Shown here in pieces: positions 42,589 to 50,962 of a stretch of 64,000 bases of DNA. Under the pieces are notes generated by a model. That model searched no databases and had not been told where the DNA came from. It saw only the letters and a list, made by a program, of their open reading frames with translations. Both the position numbers and the translations under genes were made by a program. How positions within the stretch are numbered: position 1 is the first letter of the stretch; each line of letters starts with the position of its first letter. Origin of the DNA: Streptomyces sp. L-9-10 (lineage in GTDB: Bacteria > Actinomycetota > Actinomycetes > Streptomycetales > Streptomycetaceae); contig NZ_PHRF01000005.1 of NCBI RefSeq assembly GCF_004151105.1, forward strand, positions 362,827 through 426,826, in the 5' to 3' direction.

Positions 42589-43998
42589 ATGCCGACACGT
42601 CAGCACCCACAGGCGCCCGGGACCCGCGGCCGGAGCTTCGCCGTCCTGGATCCGGCAACGGGCGAGGCCTTCGACGACGCTCCCGACCAGCGGCCGGACG
42701 AGCTGGACGCCGTCGTCGACCGGGCCCACGAGGCCTGGCGCGGCTGGCGGGCCGACCGCGTCACCCGCGCCACCGCGTTGCTCGCGGCAGCCGACGCCGT
42801 GGAGGCGGCCGGGGCCGAGCTCGCTCCGCTGCTCACCCGCGAACAGGGCAAGCCCCTGGCCGAGTCGTACGCGGAGATCGCCCGCACGGCGGCCCGGCTG
42901 CGCTACTTCGCGGAGCTGGACCCCGGATCCCGGCCGATCACGGACGGACGCCCGGTACGCAGCGAGATCCGCTGGCGATCGCTCGGGCCCGTCGCCGCGA
43001 TCGTCCCGTGGAACTTTCCCCTCCAGCTCGCCTCGGCGAAGTTCGCGCCCGCACTCGCCGCGGGCAACACGGTGGTGCTCAAGCCCTCCCCGTTCACACC
43101 CCTCGCCACACGGTTGCTGGGGTCCGTCCTCTCCACCGCCCTTCCCGAGGGCGTACTGACGATCGTCACCGGCCGCGAACCTCTCGGCGCCCGACTCGCG
43201 TCCCATCCGGGGATACGCCATGTGACCTTCACCGGTTCGATTCCCACCGGACGGGCCGTCGCGGAGGTCGCGGCGGCCTCGCTCTCCCGGGTCACCCTGG
43301 AGCTGGGCGGTAACGACGCCGCCATCCTGCTGGAGGACGTGGATGTGGAGAGGATCGCGGACCGGCTGTTCTGGGCGGCCTTCCGCAACTGCGGGCAGGT
43401 CTGCATGGCGGTCAAGCGCGTCTACGCCCCGGTCCGGCTCTACTCCCAGGTGGCCGAGGCGCTCGCACAGCGTGCGAAGAGCGCCGTTGTCGGAGCCGGG
43501 ATCGACCCGGACTCGCGGCTGGGGCCGGTCAACAACGCCCCCCAACTGGCCCGGGTCGAGCGATACACGGCGCGGGCCCTGGCCGACGGCGCCCGAGCCG
43601 TGACCGGTGGCCACCGGCTGGACCGGCCGGGCTACTTCTTCGCCCCGACGATCCTGGCCGATGTCCCACCCCACAGTCCGGTGGTCACTGAGGAGCAATT
43701 CGGTCCGGTCCTGCCGGTGCTGCCGTACGGGAGCCTCGACGAAGCGATCGAGGCGGCCAACGGCACCGGCTTCGGGCTGGGCGGCTCGGTATGGGGGACC
43801 GACCTGGACCGTGCCGAGGCGGTGGCCGACCGGCTGGAGTGCGGGACGGCATGGATCAACCACCATGCCGAACTGTCCCTCGCCCAGCCGTTCGCGGGCA
43901 TCAAGGAGAGCGGCGTCGGCGTCGCGGGCGGACCGTGGGGGCTCTACGGGAACCTCAGACCGTTCGTCGTGCACCGTCCGGAGGAGGCGGGCCCATGA
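42589..43998 (+). CDS. NAD(P)-dependent aldehyde dehydrogenase
   Basis: 469 residues, eight bases after the MfnB-like gene. Family marks: VAAIVPWNFPLQLASAKFAPALAAGNTVVLKPSPFTPL (cofactor binding), HVTFTGSIPTGRAVAEVAAASLSRVTLELGGND with the general base Glu, and FRNCGQVCMAVKRVYA with the catalytic Cys. EEQFGPVLPVLPYGSLDEAIEAAN and the C-terminal FAGIKESGVGVAGGPWGL complete it. In this operon it could oxidise the furan aldehyde made by the MfnB-like enzyme to a furoic acid, or semialdehydes in general. It overlaps the next gene by four bases. Confidence 0.92.
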   Translation: MPTRQHPQAPGTRGRSFAVLDPATGEAFDDAPDQRPDELDAVVDRAHEAWRGWRADRVTRATALLAAADAVEAAGAELAPLLTREQGKPLAESYAEIARTAARLRYFAELDPGSRPITDGRPVRSEIRWRSLGPVAAIVPWNFPLQLASAKFAPALAAGNTVVLKPSPFTPLATRLLGSVLSTALPEGVLTIVTGREPLGARLASHPGIRHVTFTGSIPTGRAVAEVAAASLSRVTLELGGNDAAILLEDVDVERIADRLFWAAFRNCGQVCMAVKRVYAPVRLYSQVAEALAQRAKSAVVGAGIDPDSRLGPVNNAPQLARVERYTARALADGARAVTGGHRLDRPGYFFAPTILADVPPHSPVVTEEQFGPVLPVLPYGSLDEAIEAANGTGFGLGGSVWGTDLDRAEAVADRLECGTAWINHHAELSLAQPFAGIKESGVGVAGGPWGLYGNLRPFVVHRPEEAGP

Positions 43999-45098
43999 GG
44001 TTCGGCGCGGCGGTACTGCGCTCGTACGAGAGCCGATTCACCGTCGAGGAGGTGATCCTGGCCGCGGGGCCGGCCGACGGCGAGATCCTGGTCAGGATCG
44101 CGGGCTGCGGGCTGTGCCGGACCGATCTCGCGGTCCGGCGTTCGGCGGGCCGCTCACCACTGCCGGCGGTACTCGGCCACGAGGGGGCCGGGGTCGTGGT
44201 GGAGACGGGTGGCCCGGACACCGGCCTGAGCGTCGGCGACCATGTCGTGCTGAGCTTCGACTCCTGCGGACACTGCCGGAACTGCATGGGTGCGGCTCCC
44301 GCCTACTGTGACTCCTTCGCCTCGCTCAACCTCTTCGGAGGGCGCGGGGAGAACGCGGCGCGGTTCACCGACGCGGCCGGGGGAGCGCTGGCCCCCCGGT
44401 GGTTCGGTCAGTCCTCGTTCGCCGAGTACGCGATGGTCCTGGCCCGCAACGCCGTCCGGGTCGACCCCGAGCTGCCCATCGAACTGCTCGGACCGCTCGG
44501 CTGTGGCTTCCTCACCGGAGCCGGAGCGGTGCTGAACTCCTTCGGTGCCGGCCCCGGCGACACCGTCGCCGTGTTCGGCGCGGGGGCGGTGGGCCTGGCC
44601 GCGGTGATGGCCGCCACCGCCGCCGGGGCGGTGACCGTGGCCGTCGACCGGCACCCCGAACGCCTGTCCCTCGCCGAGCGGTTCCACGCCATCCCGTTGC
44701 ACGCCGACTCGGCCGGCCTGCCCGACCGCATCCGGCGACTGACCGACGGCGGCGCGCGGTACGCGCTGGACACCACGGGTTCCGCCCAGCTGATCAACGA
44801 CGCGCTGCGGGCCCTGCGCCCGACCGGTCACCTCGGCCTGGTGGCACGGCTCCACACCGCGCTGCCGCTCGAACCGGGAGCACTGGACCGGGGCCGGCGG
44901 ATCTCCCACATCTGCGAGGGGGACGCGGTGCCGGGACTGCTGATCCCACGGCTGACAGCACTGTGGCAGGCCGGGCGGTTCCCCTTCGACCAGCTGATCC
45001 GTACGTACCCGCTCGCGGACATAAACGAGGCCGAACGCGACTGCGACGCGGGCCGCGTGGTCAAACCCATCCTGGTTCCGGAGGGGAGGAACCGATGA
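43995..45098 (+). CDS. Zinc-dependent alcohol dehydrogenase
   Basis: 367 residues. The ATG overlaps the previous stop, with GGAGG upstream. Catalytic zinc ligands: IAGCGLCRTDLAVRR and LGHEGAGVV. Structural zinc cluster: FDSCGHCRNCMGAAPAYCD (four Cys). Rossmann loop: VAVFGAGAVGLAAVMAATAAGAVTVAVDRHPERL, favouring NAD. This is the aryl/benzyl-alcohol dehydrogenase branch, whose members oxidise hydroxymethyl groups on aromatic rings; that would suit a hydroxymethylfuran. The third gene of the MfnB-type operon; a tiny ORF overlaps its end. Confidence 0.92.
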   Translation: MRFGAAVLRSYESRFTVEEVILAAGPADGEILVRIAGCGLCRTDLAVRRSAGRSPLPAVLGHEGAGVVVETGGPDTGLSVGDHVVLSFDSCGHCRNCMGAAPAYCDSFASLNLFGGRGENAARFTDAAGGALAPRWFGQSSFAEYAMVLARNAVRVDPELPIELLGPLGCGFLTGAGAVLNSFGAGPGDTVAVFGAGAVGLAAVMAATAAGAVTVAVDRHPERLSLAERFHAIPLHADSAGLPDRIRRLTDGGARYALDTTGSAQLINDALRALRPTGHLGLVARLHTALPLEPGALDRGRRISHICEGDAVPGLLIPRLTALWQAGRFPFDQLIRTYPLADINEAERDCDAGRVVKPILVPEGRNR

Positions 45099-45151
45099 GC
45101 GGGGCTTTCCACGCCGCTGCCTGTCTGGTCGACCGCGCCACCGCCGTCTGA
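45095..45151 (+). CDS. 18-codon ORF coupled to the alcohol dehydrogenase
   Basis: The ATG overlaps the dehydrogenase stop (ATGA) and has a strong GAGGGGAGGA ribosome site. It encodes MSGAFHAAACLVDRATAV. The length and single Cys are compatible with a peptide, but it may equally be the remains of a truncated downstream gene. No match to a known family. Translation is plausible, function unknown. Confidence 0.4.
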   Translation: MSGAFHAAACLVDRATAV

Positions 45152-45281
45152 CGACCGGCCACGGACACCGCACGGCCGTGGCCGTGGCCGACCCTCCCGC
45201 GATGTTCGTCGGTGCGCTCCCGTCCCGGCGGGGGAGACGTACCGGCGGGGGAGACGCCCCGGCCCTCGGCCGATGGCGGCG

Positions 45282-46187
45282 TTACGGCCGTGGCTTGTTC
45301 GCGAACACCCACCGGTTGCCCGCCAGCGCGTCGTTCTCCTCGGGCAGCGGGCCGCGTCCGTGCCGACGGGTGAAGTCGAAGGGGGTGTGGACCGATGTGG
45401 ACCAGCCCTTGCCCGTCAGAGCACCCGTGGAGTCGGGCCGCGGCTCTCTGGCGAACAGATCGAGCAGGTCGATACCGATCTGGTGTTTCGTCGAGGTGTA
45501 GAGCGGACTGTCTCGGTATGCCAGCAGGTCCGCCTCAAGCTTGACCTCGAACGCCAGGGCGCTTCCCCCTGCGCTCAACCGGTCCACCGAGTCGATGAGC
45601 GCTGTCTCGGCGGCGTTGGGCAGGTAGAACAGCACCCCTTCGGCCAGCCAGACGCTCGGTGCGGCCGTGTCGAATCCGGCGTCGGCCAGTGCTCCGACCC
45701 AGTCGTCGCGCAGATCGATCGGGATCGGTACGCGGGCCGCCCTCGGCGTGGCCGACAGCCCGCCGAGCACCTCGTGCTTGAACGCCAGCACGCCTTCCGT
45801 GTCGATCTCGAAGATCACGCAGCCGGGAGGCCAGTCGAGTCGGAACGCCCGCGAGTCCAACCCCGCCCCGAGCAGGACCACTTGGCGGGCGCCCGCGCGG
45901 ACCGACTCGAGGAGGAAGTCGTCGAGGACCCTCGTCCGCAGTCCGAAATAGCGGGCGAACCTTCCCCACAGCGGGTTCGCGTCCCCGTCCGGAGCCTGTT
46001 GCACGCGAACCGGCCAGCCCGCGGAAGCCGGTGCGGCCAGCACGAAGTGTTCCGCGTAGATGTCCCGTGCCAGGCTGTCATGACGGTGAGTCTCGATCGC
46101 CCGCGCCGCGGCGACCATGAGGGCGGTCAGACCGACACCCTCTTCCACGCCTTCCACACCGGTGTTCCTATGTGCTGTGCCGACCAT
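45282..46187 (-). CDS. SAM-dependent methyltransferase (leucine-carboxyl-methyltransferase-like)
   Basis: 301 residues from the ATG at 46187, with GGGGAGG upstream; a longer frame was rejected. Belongs to the PPM/TIGR00027-type group: VGLTALMVAAARAIETHRHDSLARDIYAEHFV, RYFGLRTRVLDDFLLESVRAGARQVVLLGAGLDSRAFRLDWPPGCVIFEIDTEGVLAFKHEVL (SAM site), WLAEGVLFYLPNAAETALIDSVDRLSAGGSALAFEV. Members methylate carboxyl or hydroxyl groups on small molecules in Streptomyces and mycobacteria. It converges with the MfnB-type operon and might methylate its product; that link is only positional. Confidence 0.87.
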   Translation of the reverse strand: MVGTAHRNTGVEGVEEGVGLTALMVAAARAIETHRHDSLARDIYAEHFVLAAPASAGWPVRVQQAPDGDANPLWGRFARYFGLRTRVLDDFLLESVRAGARQVVLLGAGLDSRAFRLDWPPGCVIFEIDTEGVLAFKHEVLGGLSATPRAARVPIPIDLRDDWVGALADAGFDTAAPSVWLAEGVLFYLPNAAETALIDSVDRLSAGGSALAFEVKLEADLLAYRDSPLYTSTKHQIGIDLLDLFAREPRPDSTGALTGKGWSTSVHTPFDFTRRHGRGPLPEENDALAGNRWVFANKPRP

Positions 46188-46594
46188 GTGTCCTCCCCTG
46201 GGGCGAGCTGAGACCACGAGCAGTGCGGAAAGCGAAAAAAGCGACGAATGCGAGGGACGGATCCGCGGTGAACGTACGAGCCGGTTCCGTACGTGTGCGA
46301 TGTCGTGCCGGCGGCTCAGGATGGCGCGAGGAGAATTCGGGAATGATCGGCCACCGCATTCCCGACCTGAATCCGAACCCGGAGATCGTGCGGCGTCCTC
46401 ACTATCCAGCCGACGACCGTCCGCCGCGCGAAACTCCGGTCCCGTTCACCTGAACGGGTGAATATCGCCCGCTGCTCGATGATAGCACCGCCGACGTCCA
46501 GCGGGCCGTGACGCAGGAGATTCGTCGAGGGCTTGGCGCTGTTGCTGAGTCCTGGTGGTGCTTTCTTCGGGCTCATGCGGGATTCGGGCTGAGG
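46188..46594. other. 407-base gap with palindrome and possible gene remnant
   Basis: No intact gene is seen. A palindrome CCCGTTCA-CC-TGAACGGG occupies 46441-46458. At about 46530-46594 one plus frame reads GLALLLSPGGAFFGLMRDSG to a stop, with an in-frame stop shortly before it, which looks like the tail of a degraded gene. An A-rich patch near 46230 departs from the local base composition. Confidence 0.4.
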
Positions 46595-47044
46595 TCAGGC
46601 CGACGGCGACGGGGTGGAGGCGCCGGGGACGCCGGTGGGCGTAAGCGCGATGACGGGGATGATCCGCTCGGTCTTGTTCTGGTAGCCGGCGAAGCCGGGG
46701 TAGCGGCTCGCCTGTTCCGCGAAGGCCGCGTCGCGCTCATCCCGCTCCAGTACGGAGGCATGCACGGTAAGGATCTCGTCGCCGACCTCGATCTGTACAT
46801 CGGGATGAGCGAGCAGGTTGTGGTACCAGTCGGGGTTTCGGTCGGAGCCGGCTTTGGAGGCGAACACGAGGTAGCGTTCCCGGTCCGGCAGGTACATCAC
46901 GGGATTGATCCGCTGGGCGCCGGACCGGGCGCCGACGGTGTGCAGCAGGAGCAGCGGCACTCCGGCGAAACTTCCGCCGACCTGCCCATGGTTGGCACGG
47001 AACTCGGCGATGGTGCGTGCGTTGATCGAGTCTGCGTCGGACAT
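46595..47044 (-). CDS. Deazaflavin (F420)-dependent nitroreductase-like protein
   Basis: 149 residues, GGAGG before the ATG. DUF385/Ddn-type split-barrel: INARTIAEFRANHGQVGGSFAGVPLLLLHTVGARSGAQRINPVMYLPDRERYLVFASKAGSDRNPDWYHNLLAHPDVQIEVGDEILTVHASVLE. This is the pattern of actinobacterial F420H2-dependent quinone and nitro reductases such as mycobacterial Ddn. The GARSG and KAGSDRNPDWYHNL motifs bind the deazaflavin. It probably protects against quinones or activates and reduces nitro compounds. Single gene; no F420 synthesis genes are in the window. Confidence 0.9.
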   Translation of the reverse strand: MSDADSINARTIAEFRANHGQVGGSFAGVPLLLLHTVGARSGAQRINPVMYLPDRERYLVFASKAGSDRNPDWYHNLLAHPDVQIEVGDEILTVHASVLERDERDAAFAEQASRYPGFAGYQNKTERIIPVIALTPTGVPGASTPSPSA

Positions 47045-47276
47045 CGTTCCTCCGTCTTGGTTCTCGGGGCCGTGGGTTCCGTGGCGGGGAAGCGGGAGTC
47101 AGGAAGCAGGAACGAGAAAGGCCTCGCGACGAATCCTGCCGGTTGTGCTGAGTTCGTGCGCGGACGCGGCCTCCGACAGCGAATGACCGGGCACGTCCAG
47201 GGCGTGCGGCGTCATCTGCTGGAGTCCGCAAGCCCCGGACAGCCGCGCGGCTCGTAAGCCCCGGGAAACGGGCCGG

Positions 47277-47738
47277 TCAGCGCGGCGGGCCCACGATGAC
47301 GTTGCCGTACTTGTCGGCGAGGGCGGGATCGGGCGTCACCTGGAAGCCGGGCGGACGTGGTGTGGACTTGTCACGACCGGTCTCCCGGAACATCCCCTCG
47401 ATGCCGGCCGGCGTGTTGATCATCAGCAGGTCGGCCTTCTTGGAGGTGACGCGGTAGCCGTGCGGGATCTGCTTCGGCAGGAACACGACGCCGCCCTTGG
47501 CGAGTTCGTGCTCGTGGTCGTCGCACCACACCAGGGCGGTGCCTTTGAGCAGCAGGAAGACCTCGTCCTCAAGAGTGTGCTTGTGATAGGGCGGCGCCTC
47601 GCCCTCTGCGACGTCGAAGCGTCCGATCATGAGCTGACCGTCGGTGGCCTTGCCGTCGAGCAGCATCGCCAGTGTGCCGCCGTCGAGCCATTCGAGTTGC
47701 TGCTGCTGTTCGGGTTGCGCGAGATAGACCATGCTCAC
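47277..47738 (-). CDS. Cupin-domain protein
   Basis: 153 residues from a GTG with GGAG upstream. One cupin barrel: GEAPPYHKHTLEDEVFLLLKGTALVWCDDHEHELAKGGVVFLPKQIPHGYRVTSKKADLLMI, containing the first motif H-x-H-x4-E and the second motif with PxxxPH. A metal site is likely (His-His-Glu-His). Cupins of this kind include quercetin-dioxygenase-like enzymes and many without known activity. It is adjacent to a 5'-truncated TetR gene in divergent orientation, which may once have controlled it. Confidence 0.85.
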   Translation of the reverse strand: MSMVYLAQPEQQQQLEWLDGGTLAMLLDGKATDGQLMIGRFDVAEGEAPPYHKHTLEDEVFLLLKGTALVWCDDHEHELAKGGVVFLPKQIPHGYRVTSKKADLLMINTPAGIEGMFRETGRDKSTPRPPGFQVTPDPALADKYGNVIVGPPR

Positions 47739-47755
47739 GGCAGGCTCCGTTCAGG

Positions 47756-48007
47756 CGCGGGGACGCTCGTGCGGGCGAAGCGTCCCAGGCCGACGTGCAC
47801 CGGAAGCTCGGCTCGTTGCTGTGCAGAGGCCGGCAGGACGGCACGATCCGGCACGACGTGCGCACGGCCGACCTCGTGATCTTCGGCGCGCTGATGGCGC
47901 AGCGACTCCCGCACGTCTCCGGCTGGAACCAGACCGCGCAGCGCCTCGTGGACATCTACATCGCCGGCATGGCGCCGACGACCCGGCCGCTCAGGGACCG
48001 CGGCTGA
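47756..48007 (+). pseudogene. TetR-family regulator, C-terminal remnant
   Basis: The frame reads VHRKLGSLLCRGRQDGTIRHDVRTADLVIFGALMAQRLPHVSGWNQTAQRLVDIYIAGM, the typical C-terminal ligand-domain end of TetR proteins (R-x-D-x-x-x-D-L-V-I-F-G-A and the final helix). No helix-turn-helix exists upstream in any frame, since the divergent cupin gene begins at 47738. The gene therefore appears to have lost its first two thirds, leaving the cupin without its regulator. Confidence 0.65.
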
Positions 48008-48122
48008 GCGCCGAGGGCGTCCTTCGCCATTGAGCCGGTCCGGGGGCTCGCCCGGATGGCGGACCGGGCGGCAACGTCCCACGCGGCGCTTCTGCCCCGC
48101 CCCGACGTACCCCCGGTCGTGT

Positions 48123-48614
48123 TCAACCGTCGGCGCGGCCCCGGCTCGTGGCCGGGCCGGCCTGCGCTCCGGCCGGGGCGGGGCCGTCGTGTTCCACCGC
48201 CGCCGCGAGCCGTCCGAGCATGCCACGGTGCCGGACCTGCAAGAACGCGTCCAGGACGAGGTTGTGGGCCGCACCGGCGAAGCCGCGCAGGGGATGCTCG
48301 TCGACGATCACCAGGGTCTCGTCACCCCAGGGCCGGATGTCGAGGGCGACGCGCGCCGTGCCGAGCGGCCCGCTGTGTGCCTCCAACTCCAGCCACCGCG
48401 GGGGCTCATGACGCCGGACGACGGTGTATCCCCGCAGTTCCTTGGAGCCCAGCCGCACCGTATAGGTGAGGGAGGAACCGACCTCGGGCCAGCGGCCCTC
48501 TCCGGGGAAGGAACGTGCCGTGCCGACCACCCAGTCGGCGTACCGCGCCGGGTCCGAGAGGACCCGCCAGACAGCGGCCGGCTCGCGGGCGATGAGGTGG
48601 TGTCGTACGGCCAT
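48123..48614 (-). CDS. SRPBCC (START-like) protein
   Basis: 163 residues, GGGAGGG before the ATG. It begins AVRHHLIAREPAAVWRVLSDPARYADWVVGTARSFPGEGRWPEVGSSLTYTVRLGSKELRGYTVV, the classic start of polyketide-cyclase/dehydrase-type SRPBCC proteins, and ends with the long helix GAAHNLVLDAFLQVRHRGMLGRLAAAV. The fold forms a deep hydrophobic pocket for lipids or polyketides. It has a Pro/Ala-rich tail. No neighbours suggest a substrate. Confidence 0.85.
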   Translation of the reverse strand: MAVRHHLIAREPAAVWRVLSDPARYADWVVGTARSFPGEGRWPEVGSSLTYTVRLGSKELRGYTVVRRHEPPRWLELEAHSGPLGTARVALDIRPWGDETLVIVDEHPLRGFAGAAHNLVLDAFLQVRHRGMLGRLAAAVEHDGPAPAGAQAGPATSRGRADG

Positions 48615-48808
48615 GTGCCCTCCCTGACGAATCGCTGTGAGCCGTGGTGAGTGCGGGTCCGAGTCCCGGAGGTCACATGGCCTTCGGGAGGGTGCCGCCG
48701 TACGCCGATGAAAGCACCACGCCTGGATTCGCGTGAGCGCACATGCCGCGCATCGGCACGCCCTTGCTGATACCCCAGAGCCGCTCTCCGCTTACCTCTG
48801 CCTATCGG

Positions 48809-48964
48809 TCACCAATAGTGGCGCCTGCCGCCTACGCCATGCCCAACAGCCCCCAGTACCCAGAGGATGGCGCCGATGACGGCGAGGACAATCCCGATGG
48901 TCCACAGGACCGAGATGCCGGTGACGAAACCGACCACAAGCAAGATGACGCCGATGAGGATCAT
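48809..48964 (-). CDS. Small two-helix membrane protein (DUF6131-like)
   Basis: 51 residues: ILIGVILLVVGFVTGISVLW forms the first helix and IGIVLAVIGAILWVLGAVGH the second, followed by a basic end GGRRHYW. Very short hydrophobic proteins of exactly this design are widespread in actinomycetes and often stress-related, but no function is known. The ATG at 48964 begins the conserved segment; upstream in-frame sequence has unrelated composition. Isolated gene. Confidence 0.75.
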   Translation of the reverse strand: MILIGVILLVVGFVTGISVLWTIGIVLAVIGAILWVLGAVGHGVGGRRHYW

Positions 48965-49306
48965 CGCGTGCCCCAATCGTCCGCAATTTTCACCAGTCTG
49001 CGCCCTCTTGGCTCCCCTCGCGACACGCAAGCGGTGGGTGAACGTGGGCCGCGGCCGTGTATCGACGCATGGGAAACCGGTCAGTCGCACGGCATCACAC
49101 CCGATGGGCGGGAGGGCGTCGGAGCGATCCGCGCGTTCCGTACGGGGAGGGATGCACCGGGTTTCCCGCTGGTACGCCCATCGCTTCATGCCGGCGATGA
49201 CGACCGGGCTCTCGCTGAGCACGCCGCCGGCCCGGACGCTCCACCGGGCCCGCCGTGATCGAAGGCCGGCGGTGACGAGGCGTCGAGGTCCTGGCGGCGC
49301 GTCACC
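48965..49306. other. Gap without a recognised gene
   Basis: The 424 bases from 48965 to 49388 contain the presumed promoter of the small membrane protein at the left end and a terminator-like hairpin at 49307-49335. Between them I see no coding pattern with family resemblance and no repeat. Confidence 0.4.
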
Positions 49307-49335
49307 GGGTGTGCCACGCCCCGCATGGCACACCC
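49307..49335 (-). terminator. Terminator-like hairpin after the secreted-protein gene
   Basis: GGGTGTGCCA (49307-49316) pairs perfectly with TGGCACACCC (49326-49335) over a nine-base loop, about 55 bases downstream of the minus-strand gene that ends at 49389. Confidence 0.6.
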
Positions 49336-49388
49336 GCTGGTCTGACGGCGGGCCGGCAGCGACTGCTGGGGCGGGGCCGCAGGGATCT

Positions 49389-49799
49389 CTATTCGGGCTG
49401 CGTCACCGTCAGGGCCCACCGGATGCTTTCCTGTGAGGCATCGATTCCCACGGTGAAGGATCCCTGCTGTACGACACCCGCATCCATGGTCACCGAGCCC
49501 ACGCCCGCACTGCCGGCAGGGCAGTCCACCGTGAATTCGGCCACCCGCAGCTGCTGTGACTCCATCGTCACCACCACACTGCCTCCGCCCTCACAGGCAA
49601 CGGTGAGCACGGTCGGCAATTCTTCCCACGCGCCCCCCGACGCGGCTCCACCGTCTCCCGTCATCTCCTCCACCCACACCAGACCCTCCGGCCCGGGGTG
49701 AGGAAGAAGACCTCCGGCCGCCGCGGCGGGCACGACTCCCGCTCCCGTCAGGCCGAACGCGGCCACCATCGCCGCGGTCACCATGCTCCTCGCACGCAT
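49389..49799 (-). CDS. Small secreted protein of unknown function
   Basis: 136 residues from the ATG at 49799, with GGGGAGGGG upstream. The first 29 residues form a signal peptide: basic start RARSM, hydrophobic core VTAAMVAAFGLTGAGVV, and an Ala-rich cleavage region PAAAAGG. The mature part has a beta-rich pattern (TVLTVACEGGGSVVVTMESQQLRVAEFTVDCPAG, ASQESIRWALTVTQPE) with two cysteines that could form one disulfide. No known family. Likely exported and folded outside the cell. Confidence 0.75.
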   Translation of the reverse strand: MRARSMVTAAMVAAFGLTGAGVVPAAAAGGLLPHPGPEGLVWVEEMTGDGGAASGGAWEELPTVLTVACEGGGSVVVTMESQQLRVAEFTVDCPAGSAGVGSVTMDAGVVQQGSFTVGIDASQESIRWALTVTQPE

Positions 49800-49998
49800 C
49801 ACGCCTGCCCCTCCCCATGATTTGTCATGTAACAGACAGTATGGAGGGAGGGAGGTTCGCATGCATGAGTACAGGCACTCATGACGTTCGCGCGTTGCGG
49901 CCCGGGGCGGCGAGGGCGGCGAGGGCGGCGAGGGGCGTGCGGGGCGTACGGGGGCCGGGCTTCGCCCGGCCTGGTGTGTCCTGACCGCGGCGGTCTGT

Positions 49999-50388
49999 CT
50001 ACGCCGCTTCCGCACCCCGGCCGTGCGGTCGGACCAGCTCCGGCGTCCATTCGACGTACTCGACCTCGGCACCGTCGGCGTGGCGGGCGTACAGGAACCG
50101 CCCCGTCGGGCCGCTCGTCACGGGAGTGGTGATGGTGGCGCCGGCGGCCTCCAGCGTCGCTTTCACGGCGTCGAGGTCCTCGACGACCACGGTGGCGGAG
50201 GCGTGCGCGTATGCCGCGCGGTCTTCGGCCGGGCCCGCGATGACGAGGAAGTCGCCGATGGCGGCCAGTTCGACGGTGTGGAACGCCATCCGCAGGTGGG
50301 GCTCGGCGCCGGTGAGATCCTTGAGCAGCGGCAGCGCGTGATCGAGGTCGTCGGTCCACAGCCGGGCGTATGTCCTCAGAATGGGCAC
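49999..50388 (-). CDS. VOC-family (glyoxalase-like) protein
   Basis: 129 residues from a GTG with AAGGAG upstream. The repeated beta-alpha-beta-beta-beta units of vicinal-oxygen-chelate proteins are visible: LRTYARLWTDDLDHALPLLKDLTGAEPHLRMAFHTVELAAIGDFLVIAG and ATVVVEDLDAVKATLEAAGATITTPVTSGPTGRFLYARHADGAEVEYVEW. Members are glyoxalases, dioxygenases or antibiotic-binding resistance proteins. It is divergent from an HxlR-type regulator with an inverted repeat between them, so it is probably induced by a reactive compound sensed by that regulator. Confidence 0.87.
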   Translation of the reverse strand: MPILRTYARLWTDDLDHALPLLKDLTGAEPHLRMAFHTVELAAIGDFLVIAGPAEDRAAYAHASATVVVEDLDAVKATLEAAGATITTPVTSGPTGRFLYARHADGAEVEYVEWTPELVRPHGRGAEAA

Positions 50389-50448
50389 GTGTGGCTCCTT
50401 GCCAGGTCGGCGGCGGCAGGCATGCCAGGGCCGCCTTCGGTTTCTTCC

Positions 50449-50477
50449 GGATACTTGGAAACCGTAGGTGAGTATCC
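50449..50477. promoter_or_regulatory. Operator between VOC and HxlR genes
   Basis: GGATACT (50449-50455) and AGTATCC (50471-50477) are perfect inverted arms separated by 15 bases, placed in the short divergent promoter. They are AT-richer than the surroundings, as HxlR sites often are. Confidence 0.6.
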
Positions 50478-50519
50478 TCTGACGTGGAAGAACGTACTTT
50501 TCGGTGAGAGGGGAACCTC

Positions 50520-50918
50520 TTGGTGACCGAACAGGTCAGCCGTATGCCCGAGGACGCCGATGTGATGCGCGCCGACTCCCTGGCCCGCGAGATCTACGCC
50601 GGTGTGGCCAACAAATGGGCGCTTGTCGTCATCAACGCCCTGGAGGTCCGCACTCTGCGCTTCAACGAGTTGCGGACCGCGGTGGACGGCATCAGCCACA
50701 AGATGCTCACCCAGACCCTGCGCGGGCTCGAACGTGACGGTCTGGTGGACAGGACGGTGTACGCCACCGTGCCGCCTCGTGTCGAGTACCGCCTCACCGA
50801 AGCGGGCCTGGCGCTGCGGGACACGGTCAACGGCATGTGCTCCGTGACCCGCCGGTACCTCGGCGAGATCGAGGCGGCCCGCCACCTCTATGACACACGC
50901 GGTGACACCCCGCGCTGA
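50520..50918 (+). CDS. HxlR-family regulator
   Basis: 132 residues from TTG at 50520 (GTG at 50523 equally possible; GAGAGGGG lies upstream). Winged-helix core: DSLAREIYAGVANKWALVVINALEVRTLRFNELRTAVDGISHKMLTQTLRGLERDGLVDRTVYATVPPRVEYRLTEAGLAL. Unlike the HxlR protein at 7173 it lacks the N-terminal sensory Cys; its only Cys is near the C-terminus (NGMCSV). It is divergent from the VOC gene with a shared operator, so it probably represses or activates that gene and itself. Confidence 0.88.
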   Translation: MVTEQVSRMPEDADVMRADSLAREIYAGVANKWALVVINALEVRTLRFNELRTAVDGISHKMLTQTLRGLERDGLVDRTVYATVPPRVEYRLTEAGLALRDTVNGMCSVTRRYLGEIEAARHLYDTRGDTPR

Positions 50919-50962
50919 CCCGCGGCCCTGGCCTCCCCGCGTCGGGTGCTTCCGCGCCGAGG

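Noticed and set aside
49907..49940. GGCGGCGAG tandem repeat as a possible CRISPR-like array
   Set aside because: Three contiguous nine-base units without spacers; simple slippage repeat in an untranslated region.
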